64,000 nt of DNA. Origin: Pristionchus mayeri. Its lineage: Eukaryota > Nematoda > Chromadorea > Rhabditida > Neodiplogasteridae. The notes beneath the pieces are model-generated. The model saw nothing but the letters and a program-made list of their open reading frames with translations. It searched no databases and had not been told where the DNA came from. The position numbers were made by a program, and so were the translations under genes. Positions within the stretch are counted from its first letter, which is position 1; the number at the start of each line of letters is the position of its first letter. The stretch lies in assembly GCA_036245805.1 (NCBI GenBank), contig BTRK01000003.1, positions 19,260,464-19,324,463 on the forward strand, given 5' to 3'. Below are positions 12,262-24,103 of this stretch, piece by piece.

Positions 12262-12501
12262 CTCTGGTGTGCCACTCCAAGTGGCGCACAAGCTTGGTCT
12301 CCACTTGGGCGCCCTCTCTCTCCTTATTACACGCTCTCTCGCATCTCCGACCGAATCCCAAGTTGTGATCAAGTTGTGGCCAACATTTACTTGATCCCAA
12401 CTTGGGATTCGGTCAGAGATAGGAGACAGCGTGTAATAAGGAGAGAGAGGTCGCCCAAGTGGCGACCAAGCTTGTGCGCCACTTGGAGTGGCACACCAGA
12501 G
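12262..12501. mobile_element. Palindromic MITE in gene C intron
   Basis: A 240-bp inverted repeat that begins CTCTGGTGTGCCACTCCAAG and ends in its reverse complement. The arms cover nearly the whole element. The first six bases match the ends of the MITE in the gene A intron. The target duplication is unclear. There is no coding capacity. Confidence 0.7.
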
Positions 12502-13152
12502 AAGGTGACTATTTTATCCCCTAGCTATGAAGCTATGAGCTCAAGCTCCTCGAGAAATGAATGAATGAATGAGCTTATAGAGTTGAGCTTCATAAAATAC
12601 TTCAGACATACGAGCGACTGGAGGACGAGATCGCCCGCATCTACTCAGAATTCAAAATAATTGATCAGGAGAAGCTAAGATTGAAAGCAGAAATAAGAGA
12701 GGTAACACAATGATTTGAGCACGAGACAGTTTACAATTAAGCGCATCTAAAGTAGAGGCGTCATTTATTAATCGTGTAATACGTTTAGTTTTTTTTTCAG
12801 AAGAGAACTGAGCTTGAGAAGATGAAAAGACGAAGAGTGGAGCTTTCCAGGAAAGGTAAATTGTGTATTCTAGATGATGCAGTGAAATGCGCCCTTCTTC
12901 TAATAAAGGTGTCCTTCAGCTCAACAGCTCCACGAGAGACAATCGTCTACTTTCAGAGAAGGCCAGCTTTCAGAGAAGATTCAGAAGGATCAGAAAGAAA
13001 GTGACGAGGTATACTAAATATGTTTGCGGTGGCTGAAGGGGTGCAATTATCGTAGTGTGAACGATTGCACACATTTTATGTTATGAATTTCAGAGAAATG
13101 CTACGACCTACGGCATGTTTCCGTTCACTTCTTCCCAAGATGATCGCGAAAC

Positions 13153-13692
13153 GGGGGGCGGACAAAACGTAAACGGACAAAACGTAAACGGAGCATATTT
13201 CTCTGAGAATTCGACGTAGGAACTTCGGAGTTGTTTCATTGTTACCAGTATGTGCTCCACTATAACACGCTATCTAGATCTTCTAACTAGGCGATCATAA
13301 ATTTCACTCCTCATCACCGTATAGGGGTTCATGGTCCAAAATTGAGAATTTGAGTGGAAAATCAGGGTAAGATAAGCATAAAATGCCGTAACCAAGCGAT
13401 ATTCCAGTACCCCAGTAACTACTGAAACCAAGTAACATATGCATAAATTTGTCACGGCATTTGATGTTTATCTAATCATGATTTTCCTCTCAAATTCTCA
13501 ATTTTGGACCATGAACCCCTATACGGTGATGATGAGTAAAATTCATGATCGCCTAGTTAGAAGATCTAGACAGCGTGTTATAGTGGAGCATATACTGGTA
13601 ACAATGAAACAACTCCCAAGTTCCTACGTCGAATTCCCAGAGAAATGTGATCCGTTTACGTTTTGTCCGTTTACGTTTTGGCCTCCCCCCCC
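13153..13692. mobile_element. hAT-like MITE inserted in coding exon 9 of gene C
   Basis: A 540-bp inverted-repeat element. The ends are G-rich on the left (GGGGGGCGGACAAAACG) and C-rich on the right, with arms of about 260 bp meeting near 13425. Perfect 8-bp direct repeats CGCGAAAC flank it (13145-13152 and 13693-13700); an 8-bp duplication is typical of the hAT superfamily. A second copy, with its own 8-bp duplication, lies at 55805-57580. No transposase is encoded. Confidence 0.85.
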
Positions 13693-14865
13693 CGCGAAAC
13701 TTCTAGTCGGGCTAATATTCCTGGAGTCGAGGGAAAGTCCATTGAAGATATGAAAAATAATGATGAGGTTAGTTTATTCGAAAATAAGATTTATTGATTC
13801 AAATCCCGCGTTCTTTTGTTCAGGCGACAGTGAAAACGGAAGAAGAAATAGCTGAAGATTCTCATCAAGAAATTGCAAATAATGTCAAGAGAGCTGGCGT
13901 ACTTGGGAAGAAAATAAAGAAGAATAAGCGGCTCGTGGAGGACTTTGAAGACGTAAGAAATATTGGTCAAGTATTTTTATTATTATACTGGCAGTAGTAA
14001 TAAGAACGTTGACTTTTAGGAATCGCGAGGGGTCTACGAAAATATGGTTTTTATCAGTATGCTGCTTGCTTGCGAATAGCGGATCCCGACTGCAACAATG
14101 AGTGGATAAATGAGCAATGCGAGAACATCAGCAAGGATATTGCGAAAATCATCAAGGAAAATGAGGTGTGATTAATTTCTCGTGAATGAAAAAGGACGAG
14201 CAGCAGTGTTCTCCCGCGAGCCCACTTTGCTTTTTTATGAATGAAAGCTCTTCTTTTCAGAAATTGGAGCTAGAAATAAATTACCTCTGCGAGGAGTCAA
14301 TTAACTCGATGGTTCATACGGACCAGATCGTCATAATCCAGTTGTCTAAGAGTGCTCTAAGTGGATTCCGATACCGTCCCAGTGCCTCTTCCCTCGTTGT
14401 CACTGAGGTGAAAGAGGGAAGCGAAGCAGAGTTGAAGGGACTGAGGAAGAACGATGTCATCATTGGCGATTCATGCACTCTCATCGCCACTTTCTTCAAT
14501 AAGAATCATGAGATGGTCAACATCCAAGTCAGACCCTCGTCTACCGGTGGTCGGCCCTGGACTAATGACAAGAAGAACTCAACTCCGCGAGATGTGCACG
14601 AATTCAAAAATGCAAATATTCCTGCTGATATTGATGTGGATCAGTTGATTGCGGAGTTGGAATCTTATCCTGACCGGGAAAACGGGAAGCAGCATCACAA
14701 TCACACAACTCCTATTGTAAAAATGGACGAGGGACTTGGTTCGTATGTGGTCAGGGCCGCCTATTTCGCTCTGCCCTTCATCATTGTGGTCAGAATTATG
14801 AGTGAATTTAAGTAAATCTCGTAACGAAACCTTAATTGCGATATGTTCATCATAACTAGCTACTT

Positions 14866-15210
14866 TTAGTGCAGAGCACACATTATTGCATGATTATAAG
14901 AAAGTTGTATGTTTTTGAAAGATATCGTTATTATTGTACTTTGGATCTCAATTTCACACCCTTTCTTTTCAATTGCCCTCGCGCACTCACTTTGCACGTT
15001 CTTTAAGCCTATGGATACATCAACATAATGTGTCCCATTTTTCCTAATATTCGAACTGATCCTCCGGATGTTTCTGGCACAGCTCAGAATTCTAAATTCT
15101 GAGTAGCTATGTAGTTGAGAGTTTGGGAAGGAGCTGAACACAACGGTGACTGTGGGGATACCATTATTGAATACGACGTTTTCAACACCTGCACTATGCG
15201 CAAACAACAT
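14866..15210 (-). CDS. Hypothetical ORF, 114 codons, function not recognised
   Basis: An uninterrupted minus-strand frame between genes C and the ET-module gene. It contains patterns such as NNGIPTVTVVFSSFPNSQ. I do not recognise a family, and no clear splice-site pairing or paralogue in the window supports it. It may be part of a gene with a short upstream exon, or chance. The rest of 14816-15697 shows no other gene. Confidence 0.2.
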   Translation of the reverse strand: MLFAHSAGVENVVFNNGIPTVTVVFSSFPNSQLHSYSEFRILSCARNIRRISSNIRKNGTHYVDVSIGLKNVQSECARAIEKKGCEIEIQSTIITISFKNIQLSYNHAIMCALH

Positions 15211-15697
15211 AGTTTTGAAGAATTTAGTTGTTTGTGATGTGCCCGGTTTTGCGAGTTTTCTACCGGATCATATGCGTGTTAGTGAGCGAACAAGAGAATG
15301 CATCATTCCATATTGTAGCTTCGATGGAAGTGTGAACTACGTGTCGTTCTCGCGCGCGAGATTGCAAATCCGGATTATAGATTCACCAAAACGGATCGTG
15401 TGAAGGGTGATACAATACTAAACCTCCTCATTTTGCATCCACTTGTAGGTAGGAGAAACAAGAGATCGATATTAATGGAGATAACAGGTTTAACAGTTTC
15501 GATCCTCTTTCGATCACTCTCTCTTTCAAACGAAAATCTCGAGATATCGCAAAGCGATTGAGAAAATCCGCATCACAGTAAATTGGATGGTGCGAGAGTG
15601 ATATGTATGTTTGGGCAAAAGAACATACACAATATGGAGACTAATCGCTCCGATGAGGAAGTATTTATATCGAGAAAAATGTGATTGCAACAGGAAG

Positions 15698-18207
15698 ATG
15701 CGTTGGCGACACTCTCCTATCGTAATCTGTCTCCTCTCTTCCGCTGTCGCTATCGCTTGTCGTGAGAAGGACCACCGAATCCCTGCCTTCCACCAGCCAG
15801 AAGATTACGAGACGTAAGTAGCAAAAAGAACACTAATAATCTTAAAATATGCACAATTTGCATTTAATTAAAGGAAGACCTGTGAGGGTGATTACTGTCT
15901 TGTCCTTGGAATTCATATCACAGGAGTACCGACACCGTCGGTATGATTTGTATTTTAAATATTGTGAGAATTGATGTATCTTATTAGAAATTTACGATAG
16001 TTACGCAGTTTTCAGAGACAAACATGCCTCGGTGGAAAATCAATTGATTACTTGAATGGTCGTTGCGGGTATTATGGAGGATCTACGCCATATTGTGTGT
16101 GCAAGTGTGTGCTTTTTTAAATCTTGAGCTTATCATCGTTTCAGCTCCACTCTCTGCTCGGATACTGTCCAACTCCCTCGATATATTTATCCTAGGGGGA
16201 ATCCACTCGCTAGTGGAAATTTGACCTGTGGATCTTCAAGAGTACGTTCTCCTCAATGTTGCATGACTAACGCCCTAAGCCAGTGCCGGTCACAGTATCA
16301 ACCATTCAGAACTGCCTGGCTTGTGGAAGCTACGTTGCAAACGGAAGACACAATCCAAGTCAATACTGCGAATCGCAATGGTTCACGGATATTGAACAGT
16401 GAGTGAACAAAAGGATTGCGAGAGTTATCGGTAAATATCGTTGAGCTTACTTCGTCCTTCATCGTGTGCGCGATTCCAGTACAGCTCATCGGGCTACTCG
16501 CGTTGCGTATGCGATACGGTACAGAATTTTCACATACGTAAAAATCAAATTTTAAGTTCAGAGAGAGAATTGTGCTGATAAACTTATACGCGAGCAAGCT
16601 CTAACATCTAAAACGGTGAGACCAAACAGACCAAATCGAAACTAATGAAATTAAAGGTCAAATGCTACTCTGAATGGAATGGAGATGCTACATGCCAGGT
16701 AGAATGCTTTACGCAAGATATACACTTTATTTCTATCAGGGTAACCGTTGCTTCGTACTGCGAGGACATAATGGCTCAACAACTCAATACAGGGGCTGTC
16801 TTACCAACAACGACACACTTGCTCCTCACCTTTATCCGGTTCGTTGAGAACTCGAAATGAGAACTAAAGAATCTACCACACCGGGGAAAAATTTGAATTC
16901 GCGGCAAGTCACTGAACCACATACCCTAGCTCACCAATTCAAAATTTCGTACTGTACTATACTGCAAATCGATTACCTAGTTGATCTGCACTATGAATAG
17001 TACCCGCGTTTGAATTGGCGCCTGCAATTCAGGGACTAGCAGCGAATTCAATTTTTTTTCCCCGAAGTGATACTTTAAGTTATCAGAAAATGTTGCAGAA
17101 CGGTTATGTGCTGTTGATGGATAATGAATTTATCATTTGCAATTCTTCTCTCTGCAATTTAAGTTGGAAAACAGCATCAGACAGTATCTCTGGTAAGAGT
17201 GCTAGAGTTGTGACTTGGGCGGGCGGAGACCATGATCTTCTGTCAGCATTATGCTAATTTTGGCAAACTAATATTTAGAATTATACTTAGCATAATTTAG
17301 AATAACTTACATAGCGTGACTTAATATATTTGTAATAGTTGGATATTTCAGGAGCTACTGAGGTTTCATCGACTACTTCTGTTGAAGGTAAAAAAACATT
17401 TTGAATTTCGCCTAATAATGTTATGGATGATTAGATTGGTAATCGTAAAATATAAGTGCAGCCAAAATTTCGTGAAGATCGAATAAGGTTGAGGCATGTT
17501 ATGTTTGAAAAACACCAATGTGATAGAATTTTGCCCGCTACTGTAGCATGACTCGACATATTAGCCATAGTTGGACATTTCAGGAGCTACTGATGCGTGG
17601 ACTACTTCTTTTGAAGGTATAAAAGCATTTTGAACTTTGCATGATAATGTTATGGATGATTAGATTGATAATAATAAAATATAGGTGCCGCCAAAATTTC
17701 GTGAAGATCTAATAAGATTGATGCAAGTTATGTTTGAAAAACAGAAAAGTTATAGATTTTTGCCCGCTACTGTATCATGACTCAACTTATTAGCCATAGT
17801 TGGACATTTCAGGAGGTACTGATGCGTGGACTACTTCTGTTGAAGGTATAAAAGCATTTTGAATTTCGCCTAATAATTCCATTCATTAACATTCAGCAAG
17901 ATCAACGACCACACCCCCGATTGTTCCGCCAGTCAACACTACTGGTAATTATTACCGAGACATGTCATTAATATACGATATTCTTAGACATCAATTGTGG
18001 CAACTGGATAATACTCTGGTTGAGATCCAATGCAGATCATAAAAATATTTGTGATAACAAATAATTTAAGTGAATGCAGTTTCATCATCGACAACAACCA
18101 TTCCTAGCAGACAGACGCTGTTCGAGTATGAATACATGAAGTTCTTCACGAACATCCAATCAGCAATCAACAATTTCATTGCTAAATTTGCTGAATTGTA
18201 TGGATGA
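15698..18207 (+). CDS. Secreted ET-module protein with repeated Thr/Ser linker exons
   Basis: Exon 1 starts at 15698 with a signal peptide (SPIVICLLSSAVAIAC). Cysteine-rich exons follow (about 15875-15940, 16017-16109, 16145-16239, 16308-16400, 16487-16520, 16570-16617, 16653-16700, 16731-16828). Patterns such as KCYSEWNGDATCQGNRCF and ICNSSLCN match the nematode ET module, a short six-to-eight-cysteine extracellular domain; at least two modules are present. Then come three near-identical mini-exons (17352-17387, 17584-17616, 17813-17845) that encode G-A/G-T-[DE]-x-x-TTS-x-E linkers, one Thr/Pro-rich exon (about 17897-17944) and a final exon ending at 18207 in an amphipathic tail. The protein is probably secreted; its substrate or partner is unknown. 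The exon at 16308 was chosen because it keeps phase and removes a less cysteine-like reading. Confidence 0.65.
17340..17870 (+). repeat. Tandem genomic repeat carrying mini-exons (3 units of about 230 bp)
   Basis: Three units spaced 232 and 229 bp apart each contain TTGGACATTTCAG, or a close variant of it, before a 33-36 base exon, followed by GGTAWAAAAGCATTTTG-like intron sequence. All exons begin and end in phase 1, so unit number can change without a frameshift. Confidence 0.75.
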
Positions 18208-18524
18208 GCAATGTATTCATGTTGTTGACAGTTGGAATAAATATTGTGCAGCATAGTAAAAACGGAATCGCACAAACGGATTTCTGCGATGTATAGATGT
18301 GAAATGAAATCGGATTTCAAAAAGGATTACATAATTGTAATTGGTAGAATGCACCAATGCAGAAACATTTCATTAAAGAACTTAGATCGATGTTCCCATA
18401 CATGTTCGAGCAACATAATATGTATTCATATTATGAAAAATGTATTCCTCATTACAGAATGCATGAGATACATCTATGGATGAGTTGGAGCTTATATCAC
18501 GCGTCTTCTGAGAGAATGCATGAC

Positions 18525-20343
18525 CACGAGGAACTAGGAGCCGAAAGTTTGAGCAATATCCAAGAGATATTTATGATAGTGTATATTGGACATGAGTAAA
18601 CTTTTGGCGTTGGCCGTTTTTGCAAGAACCGGCTTTTAGGCATTTTCCGGTTCCTCACCCGGCCCTGCCGTATATCGTCTCCCAGATGTGCCACAATGCT
18701 GGCATTGGGCTCAAAATGTGCGGAAAATGATTTCAAACAACTTTCATGTTAGCATCAAGTTGGTCCGGCTTTGTTTATGTGATGGAAAACATGAAAGATT
18801 AGAAGCAAAAGTACAAAATAATGTATACTGGATCCGTAACCCCCCTGTTACCCAGATTTTTATTTCATATTTGAAATCTTCAATATCGATATAGTCGAGA
18901 AAAAAATTGGTTCGATAGCTGCAGGGGTTGTGTAAGGTTTTATAAGGCTTCGAAATGACGAAATTCAGAACTTCCTGATAATTCGGATCACACATATTCA
19001 AATTTAAAGCGAAATCAGATCAATTTTGAACATTTTCCGACTATTCTAATATGAAGGAATGTGATAACGCTGAAAAACGCCAAGTTTCACTAATTTCTAA
19101 AAATTCGATTTTCACGGTCCCTAAAATCTCAAATTTGCGTGTTGCTAACTTCAAATTTTCAAATTCAATTTTCAATTTTCGTACCAAATCGTACGGTATG
19201 TACCGCCATGAGTTAGATAGGTGCCACAATAGTTCCCAAATAACAGTATTGGCAGAGATATTAGTGCCTGAAAACGCTGCTCTGAGAGTATAAAAATATA
19301 CTTATTCAGAAAAAAAAATAATTTTTGGGCAAAATATTGGGTATTGTATGGTCTTGGAGATTCTTCGCATATAGGGTGATCAGAAAATGCATGAAAATGT
19401 TAATATTTTGATGACCTAAAAAATCAAAAATTTCAAAATTAAGAAAATCGAAATTTTTGAAAAAACAGCATGAATAACTCTAATGAGTTCCAATCGACAG
19501 ATTTCGACAGAGAAAGCAGTACTCAATAAAAATCAGCTCAATTTTAGCCAAAAGGATTCCATAGTGAAATATATTTCGTAGCAGAAACTTGCAAAACAGC
19601 GTTTTCAGGCACTAATATCTCTATCAATACTGTTATTTGGGAACCACTGTGGCACATATCTAACTCATGGCGGTACATACTGTACGATTTGGTACGGAAA
19701 TTGAAAATTAAATTCGAAAGTTAGCAACACGCAAATTTGAGATTTTAGGGACCGTGAAAATCGAATTTTTAGAAATGAGTCAAACTTGGCGTTTTTCAGC
19801 GTTATCACATTCATTCACATTAGAATAGTCGGAAAATGTTCAAAATTGATCTGATTTCGCTTTAAATTTGAATATGTGTGATCCGAATTATCAGGAAGTT
19901 CTGAATTTCGTCATTTCGAAGCCTTATAAAACCTTGCACAACCCCTGCAGCTATCGAACCAAATTTTTTCTCGACTATATCGATATTGAAGATTTCAAAT
20001 ATGAAATAAAAATCTGGGTAACAGGGGGGTTACGGATCCAGTATACATTATTTTGTACTTTTTCTTCTACTCTTTCATGTTTTTCATCACATACACAAAG
20101 TCGGATCAACTTTATGCTAACATGAAAGTTGTTTGAAATAATTTTACGCACATTTTGAGCCCAATGCCAGCATTGTGGCACGTCTGGGAGACGATATACG
20201 GCAGGGCCGGGTGAGGAACCGGAAAATGCCTAAAAGCCGGTTCTTGGAAAAACGGCCAACGCCAAAAGTTTACTCATGTCCAATATACTCTCGCATAAAT
20301 ATCTCTTGGATATTGCTCAAACTTTCGGCTCCTAGTTCCTCAG
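18525..20343. repeat. Large inverted repeat, arms about 755 bp, spacer about 310 bp
   Basis: The left arm (about 18525-19283) and right arm (about 19593-20343) are reverse complements with few differences. For example, the segment reading CACAATGCTGGCATTGGGCT at 18691 returns on the other strand at about 20159-20178. The spacer is AT-rich. Open frames in the arms mirror each other and look like by-products. It may be a foldback transposon or an inverted duplication. No target duplication was identified. Confidence 0.85.
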
Positions 20344-20640
20344 GGGGTCAGTTTTCCTGCTGCGTGATATCTAGTGATGAATAGATTGGGTACCTATCAC
20401 CTATTCAAAAGGTGACGATATGATGGCGATACTTTCTGGGAAACATCACTCTCACATGTCTCTCTTCCATGAAACCACGCTTCTGGGAACGCTACCCTCA
20501 CCTAGTCTCTACCCTGTGAGGCGGATCCAATTCATCTCCCTCAGATCAATATGCATCATTCGTGCTAGTAGGAGGAGCCAAATTAGTGCAATAGTTTCTC
20601 ATTAGTAAGTGCGATTCTAGCCCTGGTTGACCGGTCTTCG
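20344..20640 (+). promoter_or_regulatory. Upstream region of gene D
   Basis: Carries the conserved upstream block (CTTCTGGGAACGCTACCCTC, about 20480) seen before genes B and C, and a GAGGCGGATCC variant of the shared box about 115 bases before the ATG at 20641. Confidence 0.45.
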
Positions 20641-23600
20641 ATGTCTCTTCAACGTCTCCTCTCTTTTGACGATGAATCATTCGATGTCATCGATCAGTCC
20701 ACCGGTATTTACAATAAGTTTTCCATTCATCTTCCTATATAACTTGAAAATATTCTCAGACACCCTTCGATCTATCTCGGGATCAGATGTTTCGGGCCAA
20801 AGAAGGAAGGTCAAGGAGGATCCAACTGCTGCTTCCACTCAAGCAGAGAGGGAGATGGACGAGGAGCTGAGCTTCTATCGCAGGTAGCAATACAGTTCAC
20901 GAGGCTTTTTCATGTAGAATCTTCAGGAAAAATTAGGGGAGGGTGAAGGGCAGTATGTCATATGTTTTGCAAAGGATGCGGGTGGTCTAATCACGGTAGG
21001 TCTATCAAAGAGGCGATGGAAAAAGGAGCGGCAGAACTACGATTGGGATGAGTGTGGAATTGGTGGATAATCGCGTGTTTGTAGTATCAATAATGTCCTG
21101 TTTCTGCAGAGAAGTGAAGCATCTCCTCGGTAAGGAAGAATTCGCTGTTGCTCCGATCCGAGGATGCAGCAAGAAAGTGCAAGAGATACTTGATCTCCAG
21201 CATTACTGTCTCAGTCATGCCCAGAAGGTGAGTTATAGCCATAGAGGAGATGAAGCTCAGCGTTCAAAGACCAAAGTTCATGCTCATGCAAAATGCGTAT
21301 GTGAGATGCTCTAAACACCGCTGCCTAGACAATCCCTGTCACATATGTATGAACCTTAAAAGTCATTGCCGAAATAAAGTTTTGATATTTCAAATGTGCC
21401 TGGCTGATGGCATCCTGATAAGTCATATTCAATGAGTCTTACAGATCGATGGGGAGCTGGGGAAGCGTCACCGTCAGCTGCAAGAGAAGGAAGAGAGACT
21501 GGCGGATTTGCGAGAGCAGATCAAGGTACACAATAAACTGTTTAGAAGGCTGAAATATGATCATTTAATCCGCAATACCTCATAATTTTTGTGCTAAAAT
21601 ATTCCTTTCAAGATCAATCGCGAACAACAGCAGCCTCTGATTACGATCGTTGCGAAAATGAATGCGATGAAGGAAGAAAAAGATGACGAGAACGTCGTAG
21701 TTCAGGTAATACGAAATAAATTATAAAAAAATTAGAGTACTTTTGGTCAATGTCGACCTTATGCAAGACATACCAATTATGTATAAAATGGAACACAGAA
21801 CTGATGGATCGGCTTTTTTGCTTCACTGCATGCTTATTTCAGACGTACTCACGGCTGGAGAACGAGATTGACAACATCTACAGCGAGTTGAAACAGATTG
21901 ACCTGGAAAAGATGAACTTGAAAGCAGAAATAAGAGAGGTAAGTCAAACTTACCAACTTCTGTAGTGTTTCGAAAAATGGACTCATTCGAAATGTTTCAG
22001 AAGAAGACAACCCTGCAGGGATTGAGGGAGCGAGGCAAGGAGCTGGCTGAGAGAGGTAAGCGAATCAGATTGTGTACATTATTGCCCAGCAGCCTGCAGG
22101 ATGCGTACATAAGTTGTAATTTGCAAAAGCAAGATGTTTATTATTTCCTTCCTCAGCTCAACAGCTGCATGAGAATGAGGGACAGTCGACGGCTAACTCA
22201 TCAGTGAAAGAGGTGCAGAATGAAACTGATGAAGTAATGGCTAGAAGCATTGGTCTTGTTTGCCCACTTTTTCCATTGATGCCATTCCTTACTCTCTCGA
22301 ATCGCCAGTTTATTGTTCCCTACTCCCTCGTTTGTCCTTTCCAATTAATAATTTGGAAGATCACCTAATGAACTGCGTAGGGTTTACTGTTTGTTGACTT
22401 GATTAGATCAATTTCCATGCAGGCAAATAAAAATCTGAGTGGTGACGTGGATTACTTGAAGACCGAGATGGGTCGTCTGAATGGATTATTGAAGAAAGAG
22501 AAAAAGGTACTTGCAAGTTTAAAGAAATTCATTTGATATCATTAGGATTTAATTAGCTGATGTTGTAGGAACATGAGATGGACTCGACCGATCAGCAATC
22601 GGAGAAGAAAGAAGAGCATGATGAAGACAAAGCGAATGAGGTAATTAGAACTAATCAATGCCGGAATTTCCACAGTAAAATTTGTAATATTATCATTTAG
22701 GCAACGATTACAACTGATCAAGAGAAAGCCGATTTATCTCACCAAGAGATTGTGAAGAACCTCGAGAAGGCTCAGGCCTTAGCCAAGAAATTTGATGAGA
22801 ACGCCAAGCTTATGGAGGAGAAAATGAAGGTAATTGCAACTAATTAATAACACATAGAGGAGAAGCATTTTGACATGTAATAATATAAATCAACAATGAA
22901 TTTGAACTACTCAAAATTAGACCTTCGCAATTGCCAATAAAATATTTCAAAGGGGAAGAAAATATGAATGTTAGTCTGTGAATCAATAAATATATTTCAG
23001 TTGGATGTGGAAATGTGCGCGTCGGACATTTACGGCACCAATACCTGGATTAAAAAAGAGCATGAGAAGTTAGATGCAGAGATCAATAAAATCGCCAAAG
23101 AAAATGATGTAAGCTTTCTTTTCATGATTTTATTTATACTAATTGATTTAGAAACTCCGCCAAGAGATCCTCGAACTCTACGAGAAATCGGCAAACTCAG
23201 CGACCATCGAGGACGAGATCGTCATAATCCAGTTGTCTAAGAGTGCTCTAAGTGGATTCCGATACCGTCCCAGTGCCTCTTCCCTCGTTGTCACTGAGGT
23301 GAAAGAGGGAAGCGAAGCCGAGTTGAAGGGACTGAGGAAGAACGATGTCATCATTGGGGATTCACGCACTCTCATCGCAACTTTCTTCAATAAGAATCAT
23401 GAGATGGTTAATATTCAAGTTAGACCCTCGTCTATCGATGGTCGGCCCTGGACTCTTGCCAAGAAGTCTTCGACTCTGCCTTCGGGACATGCGAACGAGA
23501 ATCTCGAATTCGAAACAGAAAATGAGTTAATGAAACGTGTCTGTTCTAATGCCAACAAGTATTCGAATCCATTCTACGAGGGTGCAAAAAGGCAGATGGA

Positions 23601-23784
23601 ACAGCAGAGAAAGAAGAAAGAGTCCGATTGGAGAGTAAAAGGACGTGGAAATATTGGAGCCACAATAAGAGGATTCATCAAAGCTGAAGATGGCGTTGAT
23701 GAAAGCGTGGTGTTTGGTTTGACCCTTGGAGCCTGCATCTTCATTCCGTACATGATTGTGAAGGGACTTTCCAATTGCCGCTAA
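20641..23784 (+). CDS. Gene D: acidic N-terminal motif, coiled coil, PDZ-like, tail-anchored protein
   Basis: The most complete member of the A-D family, about 13 exons, all joining in phase: 20641-20704, about 20760-20884, 21109-21228, 21445-21525, 21614-21705, 21842-21937, 22001-22054, 22157-22232, 22423-22506, 22569-22640, 22701-22829, 23001-23108 and 23152-23784. Exon 1 gives MSLQRLLSFDDESFDVID. The middle is a charged coiled coil (EEKEERLADLREQIK, LENEIDNIYSELK, EKADLSHQEIVKNL). The last exon holds the PDZ-like domain (SSLVVTEVKEGSEAELKGLR), a basic linker and a hydrophobic C-terminus (VVFGLTLGACIFIPYMIVKGL). The carboxylate-binding loop typical of PDZ domains is not obvious, so peptide binding is uncertain. 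The PDZ coding DNA is nearly identical to that of gene C. Confidence 0.8.
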
Positions 23785-24103
23785 TTTATTCATGTAAAGT
23801 GAAAAAATTGTATTCCTATCGCTATAATTTCATCCGTATTCCCACACCCAATTCGTAATCAGTTTTCATTTCGATGTTTATGCTCTCACCGAATAAATTG
23901 TTTTCGAAGTTTCCAAATGTATGTGCAGGATCATTGAATTTGCAGGGTCATGCTCATTAAATAAACTAAATTGCATCTGCTCAGCAAAAGAATACGATTT
24001 TTCTAATTGTGCACGTACTTGGACAGATTATTATAATATCGTTTATCTTGTACGTTTTTCATCGAATATTTGTTCATGTTTACGAATGAGCTCTGGGATG
24101 CAG

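Larger units (their letters stand above)
11499..14815 (+). pseudogene. Gene C: coiled coil, PDZ-like, tail-anchored protein, one coding exon hit by a MITE
   Basis: Twelve exons with the same order as D. Exon 1 (11499-11550) encodes MSLQRLLSSDDESYDLI, exon 2 starts near 11630, and exon 3 contains SNCSKDVQELLGEQQ. Coiled-coil exons lie at about 12005, 12148, 12605, 12801, 12920 and 13094. Exon 9 is split by a 540-bp MITE at 13153-13692, with an 8-bp target duplication. The exon reads in frame when only one target copy is counted, so the gene was intact before insertion. Downstream exons (13824-13952, about 14075-14164) are open. The last exon (about 14261-14815) has the PDZ-like domain (SSLVVTEVKEGSEAELKGLR) and a C-terminal hydrophobic segment (FALPFIIVVRIM). 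It is called a pseudogene because of the insertion; skipping the exon or splicing out the MITE could still give a product. Confidence 0.7.

Noticed and set aside
15146..15403. Plus-strand open frame of 85 codons before the ET-module gene
   Set aside because: No signal peptide, domain or splice partner, and it overlaps an opposite-strand frame; neither is well supported.
18688..20181. Mirror-image open frames in the inverted-repeat arms (MPQCWHWAQNV-type and MNMCDPNYQEV-type)
   Set aside because: They are the same DNA read in both arms, have no start context, splice pattern or recognised domain, and are explained by the palindrome.
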